Assembly (NCBI GenBank): GCA_902775835.1
Contig: CACYNZ010000001.1
Span: forward strand, 1 to 37,441
Source of the DNA: an uncultured Eubacteriales bacterium
GTDB taxonomy: Bacteria > Bacillota_A > Clostridia > Christensenellales > Aristaeellaceae
Direction of reading: 5' to 3'
Length of the DNA stretch: 37,441 bases
Below the pieces are notes generated by a model. It was not told the origin of the DNA. It ran no database searches and worked only from the letters and a program-made list of their open reading frames with translations. Position 1 is the first letter of the stretch, and each line of letters begins with the position of its first letter. Shown in pieces: positions 7,227 to 16,400 of the stretch. Both the position numbers and the translations under genes were made by a program.

Positions 7227-8492
7227 TTACCCGCCGATTTCCGCCTCGATATCCTTCACCGTTCTCGGGATCGCCGCAGAGAGATTCTCGCATCCGCCCT
7301 CCGTCACAAGACAGTTGTCTTCCAGACGGAATCCGATGCCCCAGGCTTCATTGTAAATGCCCACATCCACGCAGAACACCATGTTCGGCGTGATCTTTCC
7401 GGGGCGCTCCACCACGTCATGCACGTCATATCCGATATGATGCGCTCCGCCGTGCCACATATACGTCCCAACTTCCTCCGGGTGCTTCATGACGCCGGCT
7501 TCCACCAGCTTTTCCGCATTATACCTGCGGATTTCCCGGTCCACTTCCGCCATGTCCATGCCCGGGCGGATCATGTCAAACATATGATTGCTCGTGGCCA
7601 GGGCGCATTCAAAGAGCAGCTTCTGACGTTCAGAAAAATGCCCGTTCACCGGCCAGCCGCGGCTCACATCCGCGATATGTCCGTCCCACTGAGCGCCCAC
7701 ATCGTTGAGCACCATGTCCCCGTCTTTTGCCTGTCCGCGGTAGCTGTAATAATGAATGCAGAAATTGTTTTCGCCCGCGGAAATAATGGACGGAAAGCCC
7801 GGGCCCTCCGGTCCGTACTGCCCGATGGCCCTGTCAAACTCCGCCTTCAGCTGATACTCATAGATGCCCGGTCTTGTGGCGTGCATCATGGCCAGAATGC
7901 CTTTGCCGGTGATCTCCTCCGCCCTGCGCAGCGCCGCGATCTCCTCCGGTGTCTTGATCAGCCGCAGCCTGCGCAGAATGCGGTTGGCATTCTCCACATG
8001 CACAAAGGGATATTCGCGCCCGGCCAGGGCAAGGAAATTCTGGGCAGGCCGGTCACGGTCGGAAGGCTCCGCCCGGAACAGGTCCAGGTACAGGTGCCGG
8101 ATGTCCCAGCCCATCTCACGGTAATGCCCGCCCGCAAGAATCGTGTGCACATCGGAAGCAAACGCGTCCGTATACCGGATTTCCTTTACCCCGGACACTT
8201 CCTGTGCCTCACCTGGCTGCACGCGCCTGCCGGTCCAGCGCTCTGCCATGGGATCCGGCGGCAGCAGATACAGCCGCTCCACGGTTTCCCCGTCCCCGTC
8301 CTTCGTGGCCATGAGCACGGCATTCTTGCACTCCAGGCCCGTCAGGTACACAAAATTCCGGTCCGCGAAGAACGGATAGAATTCATCATTGGTTTTGCGC
8401 ACTTCCTCCCCGGAAAAGATCAGGAGCATGGAGTGCGGAAGCATCTCCTCATACAGTTTTCTGCGGTTTTCCATGTGAAACAGCCGGTCCAT
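7227..8492 (-). CDS. Xaa-Pro aminopeptidase-like M24 family peptidase
   Basis: 421-residue cytoplasmic metallopeptidase. An N-terminal aminopeptidase P-type domain (about 1-165, FFADRNFVYLTG) is followed by the pita-bread M24 domain (about 175-415). Metal ligands by motif are D264 (VLNDVGAQWD), D275 (HIADVSRGW), H352 (HHIGYDVHD) and E391 (FRLEDNCLVT). The fourth family position, usually Glu in a TIEPGIY context, is Asp376 here (FCVDVGIY), which could alter metal affinity or be normal for this branch. It should release an N-terminal residue before proline from peptides. ATG 8492 was chosen (AGGAG about 9 bases upstream); the longer frame to 8627 has no family match. It is a single-gene unit with its own terminator. 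Confidence 0.9.
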   Translation of the reverse strand: MDRLFHMENRRKLYEEMLPHSMLLIFSGEEVRKTNDEFYPFFADRNFVYLTGLECKNAVLMATKDGDGETVERLYLLPPDPMAERWTGRRVQPGEAQEVSGVKEIRYTDAFASDVHTILAGGHYREMGWDIRHLYLDLFRAEPSDRDRPAQNFLALAGREYPFVHVENANRILRRLRLIKTPEEIAALRRAEEITGKGILAMMHATRPGIYEYQLKAEFDRAIGQYGPEGPGFPSIISAGENNFCIHYYSYRGQAKDGDMVLNDVGAQWDGHIADVSRGWPVNGHFSERQKLLFECALATSNHMFDMIRPGMDMAEVDREIRRYNAEKLVEAGVMKHPEEVGTYMWHGGAHHIGYDVHDVVERPGKITPNMVFCVDVGIYNEAWGIGFRLEDNCLVTEGGCENLSAAIPRTVKDIEAEIGG

Positions 8493-8570
8493 GATGCGTC
8501 TCTCCTCTCGTGCCAGGCACTTCAGCCTGTCCGGGAATTGTACCGCACTCCCGCTGCGCCTGCAATGGGC

Positions 8571-8598
8571 TTGCGCGGCCGGATTTTCCCGGTATACT
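8571..8598 (+). promoter_or_regulatory. promoter of the small secreted protein gene
   Basis: -35 TTGCGC (8571-8576) and -10 TATACT (8593-8598) with a 16-base spacer. It lies about 48 bases upstream of ATG 8646. Confidence 0.6.
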
Positions 8599-8645
8599 AT
8601 GGTCAGATGCCGCTTTCCCGGCGGCACATCGGGGAGGTAAATATC

Positions 8646-9233
8646 ATGAAACGCTTTGCAGTCCTTCTCCTTTTTCTTCTGCTCATCTGCGTCTCATCCC
8701 GGGCAGAGACTGACCTGACCGGCATGTGGCAGCTGGTGCGCGGGGATACGGACCTGTTCGCCCTGGTCATTCATGACGACATGACCGGCGAAGTGTATCA
8801 GGCCCCGGACGCCAAGGCCGATCCCGTCTATGGATCGCTGCTCATGAGCGGCCGGTTTGCCCTGGGAAAGATGCTGACCCTGCCCAACGGGGAAATGTTT
8901 GCCTTCACCCTGGAAGAAGACGGTGACCAGACGCGTCTGCTCCTTAAAAAGGGCGGTCAGGAGCTTGCATATATCCGCGTGCCCACCCTGCCTCAGCTTT
9001 TCCTCTCCGGTAAGGAGGCGGCTTTTCAGGCTGAGGACGGAAGGATGCTCACGCTTCTTCCCGGCGGCACATGCACGCTGGATCAGGAAGAAGGCACCTG
9101 GGAGCTCGGAGTGCTGACCTTCAAGGACCGCACTTTCCTTTTCCAGTTCCTCCCCGACTCCGGCGACTATCTGCTGCTGGAGGCCGAGGGTCCTGAAACC
9201 GGCGCATCCGCCCGTTTCCTGCCCGTTTCCTGA
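8646..9233 (+). CDS. small secreted protein of unknown function
   Basis: 195-residue protein with a clear signal peptide, MKRFAVLLLFLLLICVSSRA, probably cleaved before ETD. The mature part starts DLTGMWQLVRG and appears to be a beta-rich lipocalin-like or copper-chaperone-like fold (alternating strands such as KMLTLPNGEMFAFTLEE and QTRLLLKKGGQELAYIRV). The opening 'TGMW' resembles small secreted proteins annotated as lipocalin-like, but I do not recognise a defined family. GGGGAGG at 8631-8637 places the start at ATG 8646, 8 bases later. It is monocistronic and divergent from the peptidase gene. No downstream hairpin with a T tract is obvious. Confidence 0.75.
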   Translation: MKRFAVLLLFLLLICVSSRAETDLTGMWQLVRGDTDLFALVIHDDMTGEVYQAPDAKADPVYGSLLMSGRFALGKMLTLPNGEMFAFTLEEDGDQTRLLLKKGGQELAYIRVPTLPQLFLSGKEAAFQAEDGRMLTLLPGGTCTLDQEEGTWELGVLTFKDRTFLFQFLPDSGDYLLLEAEGPETGASARFLPVS

Positions 9234-9285
9234 GTACAGCCCCGGGCCTGTCCAATTCGGTCGCTTTCGTCCCATTTGATGTATT

Positions 9286-9305
9286 TATTCATGAATCAGT
9301 GAATA
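9286..9305. promoter_or_regulatory. inverted repeat upstream of the ABC transporter promoter
   Basis: TATTCA (9286-9291), 8 bases, TGAATA (9300-9305), with an internal TTCATGAA palindrome, in an AT-rich stretch 75 bases before the -35. The TGAAT/ATTCA half-sites recall ArgR boxes but the spacing does not match fully. Operator role is a guess. Confidence 0.3.
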
Positions 9306-9379
9306 ATTATCCCGTTTATGCACTATGTATGTTTGCTGAATCGTCATAAATTTATTGAAAATTTTCTTGTTTTCCCCTA

Positions 9380-9408
9380 TTGACATTCATGCATAACGGT
9401 TGTATATT
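9380..9408 (+). promoter_or_regulatory. strong sigma-A type promoter of the ABC transporter genes
   Basis: -35 TTGACA (9380-9385), 17-base spacer, -10 TATATT (9403-9408), about 40 bases before ATG 9448. Confidence 0.88.
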
Positions 9409-9447
9409 TTCTCACGTACCAACTGAAATGCAAAGGAGATTACGAGT

Positions 9448-10269
9448 ATGAAAAAGTTTCTGACTTTCGCCCTGATTCTGGCCATGCTGAGCCTCACCAT
9501 GTTTGCCGCTGTTGCAGAACAAAAGACCACCCTGACCGTTGCTCTGAGCCCTGACTTCGCTCCCATGGAGTTCGTGGATACCTCCAAGGAAGGCCAGGAT
9601 CAGTATGTTGGCTTCGACGTCACCCTTGCCAAGTACCTGGCTCAGGAAATGGGCCTGGAACTGGAAATCAAGGCCATGAGCTTTGACGCCTGCCAGACCG
9701 CCGTTCAGGTGGGCAGTGTGGATATGTCCATCTCCGGTTTCTCCAAGACCGACGAGCGCGCTGAGAACTTCCTGCTGTCCGACTTCTATCAGGCCGGCGA
9801 CAACGAAACCCAGCAGGTCATCATCGTAAAGGCTGACAAGGCCGGCACCTTCAAGACCGCTGAGGATTTCGCGGGCATGGTCATCGGCTGCCAGGACGCC
9901 AGCCTCCAGTACAATCTGTGCAGCACCCAGCTGCCTGAGAGCTGCGAGATCAAGCTCTTCAAGGCCATTGACGAAGCTGTGGAATCTTTGAAGATCGGTA
10001 AAGTTGACGCTGTAGCCGTAGCTGACGGCAACGCCGATGCCATCATCGCCAACAACGACGCGGTTGCCAAGTCCGGCTTCGAATTCGACGTGGCTGACGA
10101 TCAGAAGGACAACGTCATCCTGCTCAACAAGAACAGCACCGAACTGCTGGCCAAGGTCAATGAGATCCTTGCCAAGGCCAAGGCTGAAGGCCTGTATGCC
10201 GGCTGGTATGCCGAAGCCAAAGAGCTTGCCGGCATCGAGACTGCTGCTGAGATTTCCATCGAAGAATAA
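9448..10269 (+). CDS. amino acid ABC transporter substrate-binding protein
   Basis: 273-residue extracellular solute-binding protein, family 3 (polar amino acids). The N terminus is a signal peptide ending AAVA before EQK; no lipobox cysteine is visible, which is unusual for a Gram-positive binding protein that must stay near the membrane. Family features are LTVALSPDFAPMEF at the start of the mature chain, YVGFDVTLAKYLAQEMG, VDMSISGFSKTDERAENF and KVDAVAVADGNADAII. AGGAG (9434-9438) supports ATG 9448. It is the first gene of a three-gene transporter and is followed by a terminator (10287-10318), which should raise its expression above that of the permease and ATPase. The substrate cannot be named. 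Confidence 0.93.
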   Translation: MKKFLTFALILAMLSLTMFAAVAEQKTTLTVALSPDFAPMEFVDTSKEGQDQYVGFDVTLAKYLAQEMGLELEIKAMSFDACQTAVQVGSVDMSISGFSKTDERAENFLLSDFYQAGDNETQQVIIVKADKAGTFKTAEDFAGMVIGCQDASLQYNLCSTQLPESCEIKLFKAIDEAVESLKIGKVDAVAVADGNADAIIANNDAVAKSGFEFDVADDQKDNVILLNKNSTELLAKVNEILAKAKAEGLYAGWYAEAKELAGIETAAEISIEE

Positions 10270-10286
10270 TCCCACAAACATGACCG

Positions 10287-10318
10287 GGCCGGCCGCGTCT
10301 TCGCAGCCGGCCTTTTTT
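10287..10318 (+). terminator. terminator/attenuator between binding protein and permease genes
   Basis: GGCCGGC (10287-10293) pairs with GCCGGCC (10306-10312), followed by six T (10313-10318). It lies within the transporter operon. Confidence 0.88.
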
Positions 10319-10337
10319 CCCGGAGGAGGGATTTCAT

Positions 10338-11021
10338 TTGTCCTTTACCACCATCTTTGAGAACATCATCAAGATCATGTCCAAGTACTGGGACGTGTTC
10401 TTGATCAAGGGTGTCAGCATCACCCTGCTGCTCTCCGTGATCACCGTCGGCTTCGGCACGGTTCTGGGTTCCCTGTTTGCCCTGGGCCGCCGCTCCCGCT
10501 TCGGCATCATTCGTTTTCTCGTCACGGCCATTGTGGAAGTCGTCCGCGGCACGCCTATCCTCCTTCAGCTCTATGTAGGCTATTTCATCGTGCCTCAGAT
10601 CTTTTCCTTTATAAGAATATCAGACTTTACAGCTATCTCAGTAGCCCTGATTATCAACTCGGCCGCCTACGTGTCCGAAGTCATCCGCTCCGGCATTCAG
10701 GCCGTGGACAAGGGACAGACGGAAGCCGCGCGCAGCCTTGGTCTGAACGCACGGCAGACCATGATGAAGATCGTGCTTCCCCAGGCCGTCAAGAACATTC
10801 TCCCCGCTCTGGGCAACGAGTTCATCATGATCATCAAGGAGACCTCCCTGGCCTCCACGTTCTTCATCGGCGACCTGATGACCAGCTACCTCACCGTCAA
10901 GGGCCGCACCTACCTCAGCCTTGAGTGTCTGATCATCGTCGGCATTATCTACTTCGTGCTGACCTTCACGCTCAGCAAGCTGGTGAATATGTACGAAAGG
11001 AGACTGAAGAGCCATGATTAA
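10338..11021 (+). CDS. amino acid ABC transporter permease
   Basis: 227-residue inner-membrane permease of the His/Glu/Gln/Arg type. About five transmembrane segments are visible, beginning around [22 protein letters not shown]. The family EAA loop is present as [34 protein letters not shown]; before it stands [11 protein letters not shown], and further on ETSLAST. It starts at TTG 10338 with a very strong GGAGGAGGG at 10322-10330. The last 8 bases overlap the ATPase gene, indicating translational coupling. It forms the membrane channel with the neighbouring binding protein and ATPase. Confidence 0.94.
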   Translation: MSFTTIFENIIKIMSKYWDVFLIKGVSITLLLSVITVGFGTVLGSLFALGRRSRFGIIRFLVTAIVEVVRGTPILLQLYVGYFIVPQIFSFIRISDFTAISVALIINSAAYVSEVIRSGIQAVDKGQTEAARSLGLNARQTMMKIVLPQAVKNILPALGNEFIMIIKETSLASTFFIGDLMTSYLTVKGRTYLSLECLIIVGIIYFVLTFTLSKLVNMYERRLKSHD

Positions 11022-11739
11022 GGTTGTGGATCTGCATAAAAGCTTTGGCAGTCTTCACGTGCTGCGCGGCGTGACGGAGCATATCAAGCCCGGCGAATGC
11101 GTCTCCATCATCGGGCCCTCCGGCGGCGGCAAGAGCACGTTCCTGCGCTGCCTGAACCTTCTGGAGACCCCGGAACAGGGCCAGATTTTCATTGAAGGCG
11201 TGGAAATCACGAACAAGAACATCGACATCAACCTGCACCGTCAGAAGATGGGCATGGTGTTCCAGCTCTTCAATGTATTCCCGCATCTGTCCGTCAAGGA
11301 AAACATCACCCTGGCCCCCACCCTGCTCAAGAAGAAGACGCCTCAGGAAGCGGATGAGATGGCCATGGCCCTGCTCAGCCGCGTAGGTCTCGCCGACAAG
11401 GCAGAGGAACATCCCGGCAAGCTTTCCGGCGGTCAGAAGCAGCGTCTTGCCATTGTGCGCGCCCTGGCCATGGAACCGGATGTCATGCTCTTTGACGAGC
11501 CCACGTCCGCTCTGGATCCGGAAATGGTGGGTGAAGTACTGGACGTAATCAAGAACCTGGTCAAGACCGGCATGACGTCCGTCATCGTCACCCACGAGAT
11601 GGGCTTTGCCAAGGAAATCTCCGACCGCGTCCTGTTCATGGACGAGGGCATCATTGCCGAAGAGGGTCCGCCCTCCCAGGTGTTCGGAAACCCGCAGAAT
11701 CCGAGAACCAAGGAATTCCTCAGCAAGGTTCTGTACTGA
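11014..11739 (+). CDS. amino acid ABC transporter ATP-binding protein
   Basis: 241-residue ATPase, full length for the polar amino acid (GlnQ-like) group. Walker A is GPSGGGKST (34-42, K40), the Q-loop is MVFQLFNVF (Q84), the signature is LSGGQKQR (137-144), Walker B is [13 protein letters not shown] (D161, E162) and the switch histidine is H194 in VTHEM. All catalytic elements are intact. The start ATG overlaps the permease stop (ATGATTAA). It powers the transporter encoded by the three-gene unit and is followed by a terminator. Confidence 0.96.
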   Translation: MIKVVDLHKSFGSLHVLRGVTEHIKPGECVSIIGPSGGGKSTFLRCLNLLETPEQGQIFIEGVEITNKNIDINLHRQKMGMVFQLFNVFPHLSVKENITLAPTLLKKKTPQEADEMAMALLSRVGLADKAEEHPGKLSGGQKQRLAIVRALAMEPDVMLFDEPTSALDPEMVGEVLDVIKNLVKTGMTSVIVTHEMGFAKEISDRVLFMDEGIIAEEGPPSQVFGNPQNPRTKEFLSKVLY

Positions 11740-11745
11740 TCTTAC

Positions 11746-11765
11746 GCCGCCCCCGGGCGGCTTTT
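11746..11765 (+). terminator. terminator of the ABC transporter operon
   Basis: GCCGCC (11746-11751), loop CCCG, GGCGGC (11756-11761), then TTTTCTTAT. Confidence 0.8.
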
Positions 11766-11779
11766 CTTATGACCGAAAC

Positions 11780-11811
11780 AAAAGGCATGACCATGTGCGG
11801 CCATGCCTTTT
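11780..11811. terminator. bidirectional terminator between converging genes
   Basis: AAAAGGCATG (11780-11789) pairs with CATGCCTTTT (11802-11811). A-tract and T-tract make it usable from both sides; it lies 7 bases past the amidohydrolase stop on the minus strand. Confidence 0.82.
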
Positions 11812-11817
11812 GCTGTG

Positions 11818-13233
11818 TTACTTTTCAAAGCTGTGGGGCTTGACTTCCGGGGGAATCAGGCACTGATAGCTCTCCCCTTCCAGACGCCTGTGCTGTTCCT
11901 TCCAGGCCTCCTCCAGCACCTCCGGATGCAGGATCAGCTCCCGCGCCGTCTCCGCCATGATGCGGCCGGCCTGGATCATGCCCTTCATGGCATAACTGGT
12001 CTTGCCCTGGGCCACCCACTGCCAGGAATGGCCGCCGGCACCGTAGCTGTAGCAGTTCACATTAGCGGTGACGGTGGGAATCACCCAGCTCACGTCGCCC
12101 ACGTCCGTGCTGCCCATCTCGCAGATGTCATAGGGCGTGCATTCCACATAATAGTCGCACATGGGCTGGGTCAGAATGCTCTCCTTCAGTCTCGCCTTGT
12201 CCACCACATTCTCCGGCAGATGTCCGGCCAGCTGCTCTCTGGGATAGGAATCCTTGAACGCCTGAGCCATGGCGCGCTCTTCCTCGGTATATTCAGGCAC
12301 GCCCACCCTGCGGAACACGCCGTCCATGACATGCTCCAGGGTGAAGTTCGGTACAGTATTGCTCAGACCTTCATCGAAGAGGATCTCCAGCTCTGTCTCC
12401 GTCATCAGCGCGGCGCCCTGGGCGATCTTCTTCACGCGTTCATAGAGCTTCTGGCACTGGGGATTGGTGGCTGAGCGGATAAAGTACCGGACTTCGCTGT
12501 GCGCCTGCACCACGTTGGGGCTCGTTCCGCCCGCATCCGTGTAGGCATAATGCACCCGGTCGCTGTCTTCCATATGCTCGCGCAGATAATTCACGCCCAC
12601 GCTCATGAGCTCCGCCGCGTCCAGCGCGCTGCGCCCCAGATGCGGAGCCCCGGCCGCGTGGCTGGCCACCCCGTGAAAGCGGAAATAGCTCTGGATACAG
12701 CTCTGGCTGGAACCGGAGGAAACCTTGTTGTACAGGCTCGGATGCCAGGTGATGGCCACATCGCAGTCATCAAAGAAGCCGTCCCTGGCCATATAGGCCT
12801 TTCCGCTTCCGCTCTCTTCCGCCGGGCATCCATAGATCCGGACCTGGCCTTCCAGGCCTTCTTTCTCCATGATTTCCCGCAGCATAAGCCCGGCCGCAAT
12901 AGCGCCGACACCCAGAAGATGATGTCCGCAGCCCTGACCCATTTCCATGCCCTCGGCCTTTTTCTCATGCGTGCAGAAAGCTTCCTGGCTCAGTCCGTGC
13001 AGAGCGTCAAACTCGCCCAGCAGCGCGATCACCGGCTTGCCCTTGCCCCAGACGGCCATATACCCGGTCACGGTGTCCGCCACATTTTCCTGGACCTCAA
13101 ATCCCTGCGCGCGCAGAAATTCCACGTGTGCACGGCTGCTTTCATATTCCATGAACCCGGGTTCCGGGGTTGCCCATACACGGCACACCAGTTCCTCAAG
13201 CTCGTGGATCACCTGTTCATTGACTTCATGCAT
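11818..13233 (-). CDS. M20-family amidohydrolase (AbgB-like)
   Basis: 471-residue metal-dependent amidohydrolase of the M20D/AbgB type, which cleaves amide bonds such as p-aminobenzoyl-glutamate or N-acyl amino acids. Metal-site motifs are ALLGEFDAL (E74, D76), MGQGCGHHLLG (C102, H104, H105; C-G-H is typical of this branch), GCPAEESGSGK (E139, E140) and TWHPSLYN (H164). A dimerisation (lid) domain with FRFHGVASHAAGAPHLGRSALDAAEL follows, as in the family. ATG 13233 has AAAGGTGG about 8 bases upstream and is preferred to the ATG at 13260. The gene stands alone, converging with the ABC transporter; a role in peptide or folate-fragment catabolism is inferred. Confidence 0.9.
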   Translation of the reverse strand: MHEVNEQVIHELEELVCRVWATPEPGFMEYESSRAHVEFLRAQGFEVQENVADTVTGYMAVWGKGKPVIALLGEFDALHGLSQEAFCTHEKKAEGMEMGQGCGHHLLGVGAIAAGLMLREIMEKEGLEGQVRIYGCPAEESGSGKAYMARDGFFDDCDVAITWHPSLYNKVSSGSSQSCIQSYFRFHGVASHAAGAPHLGRSALDAAELMSVGVNYLREHMEDSDRVHYAYTDAGGTSPNVVQAHSEVRYFIRSATNPQCQKLYERVKKIAQGAALMTETELEILFDEGLSNTVPNFTLEHVMDGVFRRVGVPEYTEEERAMAQAFKDSYPREQLAGHLPENVVDKARLKESILTQPMCDYYVECTPYDICEMGSTDVGDVSWVIPTVTANVNCYSYGAGGHSWQWVAQGKTSYAMKGMIQAGRIMAETARELILHPEVLEEAWKEQHRRLEGESYQCLIPPEVKPHSFEK

Positions 13234-13304
13234 GTCTTTTTCCACCTTTCGGCAGGGCATCCCTTCTGCCTTTTCTGCAGAATTCAGGAACCACCTGTCC
13301 TCTC

Positions 13305-13333
13305 ATTGTATCCAATTCCGTCATTCCCGTAAA
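13305..13333 (-). promoter_or_regulatory. promoter of the M20 amidohydrolase gene
   Basis: On the minus strand, -35 TTTACG (13333-13328), 17-base spacer and -10 TACAAT (13310-13305), about 72 bases before ATG 13233. Confidence 0.65.
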
Positions 13334-13382
13334 GACAGCCTGAGAATAGAAACACAATCTGTACATATTGTCCCGGCATAGG

Positions 13383-13412
13383 AAAAGGGAGACAGCACGC
13401 ATGCTGTCTCCC
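13383..13412 (-). terminator. terminator of the giant surface-protein gene
   Basis: An 11-bp perfect stem (GGGAGACAGCA at 13387-13397 and TGCTGTCTCCC at 13402-13412), followed by TTTT on the minus strand, 21 bases after the stop codon. Confidence 0.92.
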
Positions 13413-13433
13413 GGGGAATCCTTGTGGTTTCGA

Positions 13434-16400
13434 TTATGTCCTTCTGCGGCTTGTGACCATTATACCGGTCAGGCCTGCCAGGGACAGGACCGCCAGGATG
13501 ATCCACAGCGCGATCGGCTGGGTATCACCCGTCTTCGGGATGGCGGTATTCGTGATCGTGCCGCCGTCATAGGCGCAGCTGGTCACATTGGACACATTCC
13601 CGTAGTTCTCGTAGCGTACCACAAACCCGGGAATCTCGGTCTCCACCACGGTGTACACCGCCTTCTGCCCGTTCCAGGTCAGCGGCAGATTGTACCAGTG
13701 ATAGTATCCGTTGGCATCCGGTGTGCGCTTGCCTGTGTAGTATACATCGCCGTTCACCAGCAGGGTCAGTTCAATATCAGGCGCTTTCTCGCCCTCGCGC
13801 AGACCCGACCAGACCTTGCGTACCGTCATGGACGTTGCCTGGCTGTTGGTGATGGTGCCGCCATCATAGGCAGCCCGGTTCCTTCCGGCATAGTCGCCCA
13901 CATTGGAGTAGCCTGCCACATAGCCGCTGACGCGTTTTTCCTTCGCGCTGTAGGTGACCACATTGCCGTCACGGTCATACCTGGGCAGGTTCTCCACCGT
14001 ATAGGTATTTCCGCTGCGGGTCACTTCAGGCTGAGGATCCATGATTTCATCATTGGCATACATGACCAGGGAAATCGGACCATTGGTGCCGTCGGCCCAT
14101 ACCTTGGACACCGAGAACTTCGTATTGACCTGGGTGTTGACGAACACATGGTCCGCCTTGCCGGATCCGACCGTACCGCTCACCGCTCTGGACGCCTTGC
14201 CGTCCACCTTGGTGGTGTAGCGTCCGTCACGGTCCTCGGTGATCACATACTCGGTACCCGTCGGGACACCGCTGAGCATCACCGTCTGATCGGCCTTCAC
14301 CTCAATGGTCTGTCCGGAGCGGTACTTGCCGGTGGAGATTTCCTTGCCGTCTTTTCCGCTCAGCGTGACCGTCACGGCCTCTTCCAGTTCCTTGCCGTTC
14401 TGGGACAGCTTCACATCGAAGTAGAAGATGTCATCCGCACGGCCGCCTTCGATCTTCTTGGTGAAGATCAGCTTGTCCACTTCCGTATTGCGGAAGATGA
14501 TGTCGGCCTCGTTCTCCTCTTCATCCAGGCGTGTCACCCGGGTGATCATGTTGCCGCAGCCATCGTCTTCCACATAGACTTCCACAGTAAAGACCTGCGG
14601 ATCATAGACCATGTCGCTCCGGTCTCCGGCCTTTTCAAAGATGCGGTATCCGTAGCGCTGCCCGTCATCTGCCAGCGTATAGTCCAGGGCTCCGAAGAGT
14701 ACCTTGCCCTCCTTGTCCGTGGCTTCGAGATGCACCTTCTTGGTGTTTTCAAAGCGCTTGTCCGGATGATTCTCCAGGACGAAGGTATATTCACCATCCT
14801 GCTTCGGCACCCTGCTGTTAACCAGCTTTTCAGCACTCAGCTGCAGGCGGCCTCTGGATACATACTGGTTCTTCCAGACCACTTCATTCTTCTGACCTGA
14901 AGCATTGGTCTTCACCATCACGCCTTCCAGAGAGGACAGCACAGAGGTATAGGCCTGGATCGGGTCACCCTTGGCATCCACCGGCACTGCTTCGGTAATC
15001 TTATAGGTGGCACCCACGGGAATGCCGGTGATCTCCACTTTTTCCTTGTGGCTCAGAGCAATACCTTCCGCCGTCAGCCGGGAACCGGTCTTGTCCGCGT
15101 GGAAGATGATCTGCTCTTCATAAACCTTCTTTCCTTCGCTGTTCAGGAATACAGCCGCCATCGGCCGGTCTTCAGACATGTCTGCAAGACCCGTGAGCTC
15201 GACCGTGAACAGGAACGACTGCTCCGCTGCCTTCTTATGCTCGTTTTCATCCAGCACCTTGTCGCCGACATAGATGAGCTTCTGCAGCGTCAGGCTGTCC
15301 GTATCCGTCTTGTTGGTGAACACGGCGCGGTTTTCATCCGCGGTCACTGTGCCCCTGTCACCCTTCTGACCGTCGCGCACATATCCTGCAGCATCTCTTT
15401 CCATGATCTCATAGGTGGTTCCGTAAGGCAGCTTTCCGATGACCGCTGTTTCGCCAGCCTTCAGGCGGATGCTTCCGCCCAGTCTGGCTTCCCGGATCTC
15501 CAGGACTTCTTCCCGGATCACTTCGTCTTCCGCACCGGTCTTCTCCCTGACCACGCGCACGGGGAAGGTGCCGGTCATTCCGGTGTTCTCCACATCCGCC
15601 AGAGTGACAGTGAATGTGAAAGCTGTATCCGTGCCGCTGAAGCTCGACAGCTCCTTGGTGATGCGGAGTTCTTTCTTGGCACGGTTCACAAACTCGATCT
15701 TCTCAGCTTCTGCCGCCTTGCCATCTTTCCCGATGACCTCAAAGGCCGGTGTGATGGAAACGGCTCCTTCACCATTATCCTCCAGAACCACTGTCATTCT
15801 GTATGTTCTTGAATCATACAGAATATCGTCGTCGCTTCCTGCCTTTTCACGGATGGTATAAATCTTCTCCGTCTTTACATGCTCGCCTTCCTCGACATCC
15901 AGGTCTTCCAGCGTATAGCTGATATCGTTGAATATTACCTTGCCCGTATGCCAGTCAGCATCAGCCGTCTGCAGAAGCTTGCCGTCTGCATCCAGCAGTT
16001 CCACGCTGAACGCATCCTTCTCATTCATCGGGCGACCCAGCAGTGTCTTTATCACTTCGGGTCTGAAGCTCCCCTGCGGAGTATAGGTGTTTGAGAACCG
16101 TATGACGGTCTGTTCATCTGTCTTCGGCGCTGCTTTCAGGAGTCTTCTCGCACCCTCTGCCGCTGCAGTTTCCGTCGTACTCCCCTGATTGCTCCGGATA
16201 TGAGGCGTGACTTCAACTCCGCCTTTACCGTCGTCTCTGAGAGTCAGTTCCACTACAAACTCGGCAGTGTCATAGGCAATGCTCGCATCCTCACCTTTCG
16301 TCTGCCGGACCGTGTAAATCAGAACGGTGTCCGTATACAGTCCGTTTTCATCTTTCAGCAGATCCTCGGCAGTGAACGCCAGTTCCTGGAAAGCAAATGT

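Noticed and set aside
13368..14900. 510-codon plus-strand frame opposite the 3' end of the giant gene
   Set aside because: Antisense shadow; it would read through the giant gene's terminator hairpin and has no motif support.
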